Origin: Coriaria nepalensis | Taxonomy: Eukaryota > Streptophyta > Magnoliopsida > Cucurbitales > Coriariaceae | DNA: 64,000 bases | Reading direction: 5' to 3' | Assembly (NCBI GenBank): GCA_027186245.1 | Contig: CP114484.1 | Location: 8,588,001-8,652,000 of the forward strand | Part shown: positions 60,560-64,000 of the stretch, one piece after another | Numbering within the stretch: the first letter of the stretch is position 1 | Layout of the letters: every line of letters starts with the position of its first letter | The notes under the pieces: generated by a model | Databases searched by the model: none | Seen by the model: the letters and a program-made list of their open reading frames with translations, nothing else | What the model was told of the DNA's origin: nothing | Translations under genes and position numbers: made by a program

Positions 60560-61170
60560 TACTCATTTCAAGATAAAGAAGTGGCAATCCATCGTGAACT
60601 CATACTCATTTTTTAAGAAGATGATGTACACAAAGCCCATATCTCTATGATAACTAAGTAGGAAGTGGTGGTTGCTGATATCAAGAAAAAGCTCACTGCA
60701 CGAGAGTTGGAGATGTTTAAGAGTACTTCTTGGGACACTTACCATTCATAGAATTTCCCTCTCAAGAACTTTGTTCATATTGTTAAATATTTCATTGTTC
60801 GACGAGCCAAGTGCATAAAAAATAATGATTTTTGGTTTATATTAGTGGGAAGCCAATGCGGTTCACTTTGAGGGAGTGGACTCTTATGACAAGTTGAAGT
60901 GTCATGCTTATTAATTAAACTTGATGGTCAATCGGTATATAAAAGACGGCCAATTGTTTAAGAAGTATCTTGGCAGGAAACATGTTTAAACTTATGAGCT
61001 AGTATAGAGGTTCATAAGTAATGAATAACGTAGATGACAATATTGTCAATATCACTCTTGCATACTTCATCGAGACAATCTTGTGTGCTTAAGAGAGCAA
61101 GATTAATATTTAGCCCTCTATCTTCGCCATAGCAAGTACCTTGGCAAGATTAAAGGATTCTGAAGAGAAG
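60560..61170 (+). pseudogene. Second DUF1985-type remnant (MULE-associated)
   Basis: Plus-strand blocks: KKKLTARELEMFKSTSWDTY (60690-60745), then ISGKPMRFTLREWTLMTS with KC (60843-60915), which matches the DUF1985 vGkPmRF-x-x-x-EF-x-L-x-TgLkC pattern. They are followed by YIKDGQLFKKYLG (about 60940-60985) and VDDNIVNITLAYFIETILC (61030-61090). Stops (TAG at about 60659, TAA at about 60916) and shifts disable it. Beyond 61200 the plus strand is Pro/Thr/His-rich low complexity (61200-61400), then no recognisable domain to 62230. Confidence 0.6.
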
Positions 61171-62237
61171 AAGAAAAACTATTGTTAGATTAGGAAGAAA
61201 AGAAAAAAAGAAGAAGATAAAATAGACGATTGGTACTACATCAAGTTCGACATCGTATTCGCCACCATCTGCCACATCCCCTATATTCCAATGTCCCTAA
61301 CCATCTCCACCACATCCTACATCTACTGTACGATAGTCACCACCACTACCACAACCTGCCACATCTGGGGTAGAGACTTCGTCAAAGTCATCGACATCTG
61401 GTTCATTTTTTTACCTTTGTGTGATGTGCTAAATAGGCTTCCCCCACTTTAATAACCAAGTCAACTAGTGACTAGTAGTGTAAATCGGTCCCCTTTCCAT
61501 TGGATCCCCTTCCATTATTAGAGGTGGCAATCGAGAAGGAGATAATGATTTGAATCCCCTCCCCTTAGTCATCTGAAGAAGATGATGCAGAGTCGTATAT
61601 GACCTCACCCATAGTAGTGTATGAGAACGAACAATGGAGAAGGATACAGTTTTGTACTATGGTCGTGACATCTTCTTTAATAGTGATCGAGCATAACTAG
61701 ACATCTAAGAAGAAATCATGATTAAAGGTATATCCATTTCTTCCCGTAAATTTGCACAATTGGAGAGCGATTAGTCAGTGGCTCGAGACCGCAATAGACC
61801 AATAAGTATTCATTTCTTTATTGTTCTTCATTTAAAGTTTTTTTTTTGTTTTTTATGTTGTTAACTACAAGCTATAATTGTATTTATGTTTGTTTTCTCT
61901 AACATGATTGATTTCATAGGATTTCAAAGCAAGAAATACCTACAAGAATTTTTTGAAGGGATATTTAGACTTGTGGAGTGGTTGGACTGTTTCGTAAGTC
62001 TTTGTGAACCCTTAATTGATACAAATTCTATATGTTGAAAGATTATTTGTAGATTTATATGTTTTATTTTCATTGTTTTTTGTTGCAACACGTCGACAAG
62101 TACATGTTTATGCTTTGTATGAAAACGAAGAAATTCAATAACATGCTTGATCAATTCGTTGTTTTCATTGATCAGGTGTTCTCTCAATACATGAAATTTT
62201 ATTAGAAGTCCACTTTGAAGAAGATAAGGAAGGAAAA

Positions 62238-62500
62238 AAGGGCAAGTTCACTTATTTGCTAAGGGGATACTGATTCGAAATTATGCGGAAGGTCATATGA
62301 TCTTGTTCCCCGACATGCTATGTAGGACATATCCCCTTAGCACATGACCATAGAGACTTATGTGTTGCCTTTTAAAAGAAACAATTAGTTTGTAGGGCAA
62401 GTCACGTATTTGCTAAGAGGATACTGATGGGGTGTCGAAAGTCCTAATGGAGCATCGAGATATGATCATAGAGACTTCTAAGTTTCTTTGACCATAGTTC
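62238..62500. repeat. Direct duplication of ~155 bp
   Basis: GGGCAAGTTCACTTATTTGC...GGGGATACTGAT (62240) recurs as GGGCAAGTCACGTATTTGCT...GAGGATACTGAT (62396). Both are followed about 100 bp later by CATGACCATAGAGACTT / TATGATCATAGAGACTT. Confidence 0.8.
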
Positions 62501-62539
62501 AAGAGCTCCATGAGCCTTCAAATGACTTTATTGAATATC

Positions 62540-63060
62540 GAAATGAGGTCAAAGGTAAAAAATCAAATCAAACACTTTTATAATTTAACTTTTCAGGTCA
62601 AAAGTTTAAGTTTTAAGATTAAAGGTTTCATCCTAAAAATTAGATATTTAACCTTAAGATCAAAGGTTTAATATTTAATATTTAATATTAACTCTTTAAG
62701 ATTAAGTTGTTAAAAGTCGCAGGTAAAACAATTAAAATTTTCAATTTAAGGTAAAAGGTTAAATATTTATATTTAAAGGTCAATGGTCAAACAATTATGG
62801 TTTTCCGTTTTAAGGTTAAAAGTTTAACCTTTTGGATAAAACTTTGATCTTAAAGGTTAAACCCTAAGTGTTAAGGATGAAACCTTTGATCTTAAAAGTT
62901 AAACCCTAAATGTTTGATTTGAAAAGTTTAACTTTTAGGATGAAAACTTTGATTTAAAGATTAAATCTTAAGTGTTTAAGGTGAAACATTTGATTTTAAT
63001 GGTTAAACTTTAAATATTTTATTTAAATTTTTACTTTTGTTTTAAAATAGGAAACTCTAA
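62540..63060. repeat. Degenerate ~41-bp minisatellite with telomere-like AAACCCTAA words
   Basis: The clearest units (62840-63010) read AAA-x-TTTGAT-x-TTAAAGGTTAAACCCTAA-x-TGTT-TAAGGATG, with repeats of GGTTAAACCCTAA at about 62849 and 62903. Outer units are heavily diverged forms (AAGATTAAAGG, TTTTAAGGTTAAA). Not a telomere: the unit is much longer than TTTAGGG. Confidence 0.75.
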
Positions 63061-63650
63061 GTATCTGACTTTTGACCTTTAAATATATAACTTTTGATTT
63101 TTTAATCTTCCAAAATAAAGAATCAGTTATTCTTTTTATATTCAGATATAATATAATGACTTATTTATTTACATTGAGTTTTTTTTCGTAATATTTAAAT
63201 CCTTATAAATATATTACATAATTTTAAAAAAAATAATAATTCAAAAAACTTTAAAATACGATATTGAATCGTTAAAATATGAAATCAAAATCATTCATGA
63301 TTATTCATTCCTTATACAATCAAATAACCAATAAAAAATATGTCATTTTATTTATTTTCATATTTATTTTTATTTTCATTATTATTATCATACACATTTC
63401 CATCAAAAAAATGGGACCGATATTTCATCGATATTTTAATGTATTTTTATTTTAATTACTTATATGTTGGTATTATATGACAATTTTATTCATATAATAT
63501 TTTAAAATTTTTATTTCTCGAATTATTATTATAAGATTATTATCATCATTTATTTTATTGGCCAAATTACATTATTATTATTTTCTGAACACATTATAAA
63601 ACATTCCGTATAGACAGAAGCGGACAAGACAAAAAACGAGCAGAAGACCT
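63061..63650. other. AT-rich spacer containing the second copy of a dispersed repeat
   Basis: 63308-63327 repeats the 20-mer ATTCCTTATACAATCAAATA of 16646-16665, again followed by AT-rich ATTATT/TTTTCATT sequence. No gene seen. The last 50 bp are probably the promoter and leader of the next gene. Confidence 0.5.
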
Positions 63651-63700
63651 CAGTACTGAGTAAGTTTCACTCGCATCCACTGAAATCTCAGAAGTGAAAA

Positions 63701-64000
63701 ATGGACACTCTTCTTTGTAGCAATTTCAATTCGATCCTCTATACTTCTGAATTTAGTATCAGATCCTCTCTAATAACCTTTCCTCTTCATCAAGGGCGCT
63801 CCAATTCATCGAGAAGTCGAAGTTCCAAACAAATCTTGAAGATGGCGGCCCAGTCTGCTCAAACTCCCGGTATCAATGTTTCTTTCGGCTCAGAATTTCT
63901 GTTTGGTTCTCATACTTATTCTGTATGCTCTGGAAAGAAAGTGCATAATCTGTAATGATTTTAGCTGTGATTGATGATTTCTAGTGCAGATAATTGTGCC
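63701..64000 (+). CDS. First exon of an unrecognised gene, possibly plastid-targeted (3' part outside the window)
   Basis: Starts ATG at 63701 with a Ser/Thr/Arg-rich, acid-poor N-terminus (RSSLITFPLHQG; SNSSRSRSSKQILKMAAQSA), which looks like a chloroplast transit peptide. The exon probably ends at 63869 (ACTCCCG then GTATCA). The frame stays open to 63955 but the residues after 63870 look intronic. I do not recognise the family. A second Met (MAAQSA, 63842) could be the start of the mature part or an alternative start. Confidence 0.55.

Noticed and set aside
61519..61530. TAGAGGTGGCAA, identical to the hAT A/B end
   Set aside because: No TTGCCACCTCTA partner within the following kilobases and no flanking duplication; probably chance or a lone fragment.
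62849..62920. Telomere or interstitial telomere tract
   Set aside because: AAACCCTAA occurs once per ~41-bp unit, not as contiguous TTTAGGG repeats.

Overview
This window is nuclear DNA from a flowering plant, most likely a eudicot. The genes are intron-rich with GT-AG splice sites, the intergenic DNA is very AT-rich and filled with plant transposon families, and every recognisable gene has a clear plant homologue (NPR3/NPR4, a plant-type SurE, a farnesylatable NAP1, a bHLH041-type factor). I cannot name the species.

Layout. 1-2019 (minus): 5' part of a casein kinase 1 gene. 2.0-9.7 kb: repeats, a LINE remnant, a probable endogenous pararetrovirus remnant with two head-to-head leader copies, and a truncated Ty3/gypsy element (LTR, primer site, start of gag). 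9.9-12.7 kb (plus): a broken NPR3/NPR4-like salicylate-receptor gene. 13.0-15.3 kb (minus): SurE-type phosphatase, ten exons, 391 aa. 17-18.5 kb: an LTR-like fragment and a small hAT element. 19.1-23.1 kb (minus): CCCH zinc-finger protein, seven exons, 1005 aa. 23.5-28.7 kb: a cluster of four hAT-type elements, one nested in another, with target-site duplications readable at their edges. 29.5-33.4 kb: a decayed element with DUF1985 and Ulp1-like coding remains plus a deletion derivative. 33.6-34.6 kb: dead PIF/Harbinger transposase. 35.6-38.9 kb (plus): nucleosome assembly protein 1, eleven exons, 373 aa, ending in a CKQQ prenylation box. 39.5-41.2 kb: a fold-back element and tandem duplications. 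41.3-50.2 kb: a pol-less Tat-lineage Ty3/gypsy element with an antisense gene, itself split by a 1552-bp solo LTR with a perfect 5-bp target duplication. 51-56 kb: AT-rich DNA. 56.2-58.8 kb (minus): bHLH041-like transcription factor, eight exons, 490 aa. 59.9-63.1 kb: a second DUF1985 remnant with two minisatellite arrays. 63.7 kb to the end (plus): first exon of a gene that may be plastid-targeted.

Functionally the host genes are unrelated neighbours: kinase signalling, nucleotide phosphatase, RNA-binding zinc finger, chromatin assembly and transcription. There are no operons. For four of them (SurE, CCCH, NAP1, bHLH) I assembled a full set of exons whose lengths sum to an uninterrupted reading frame, so these models are firm at the codon level; untranslated regions are not resolved. 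Most of the other DNA is of transposon or viral origin.
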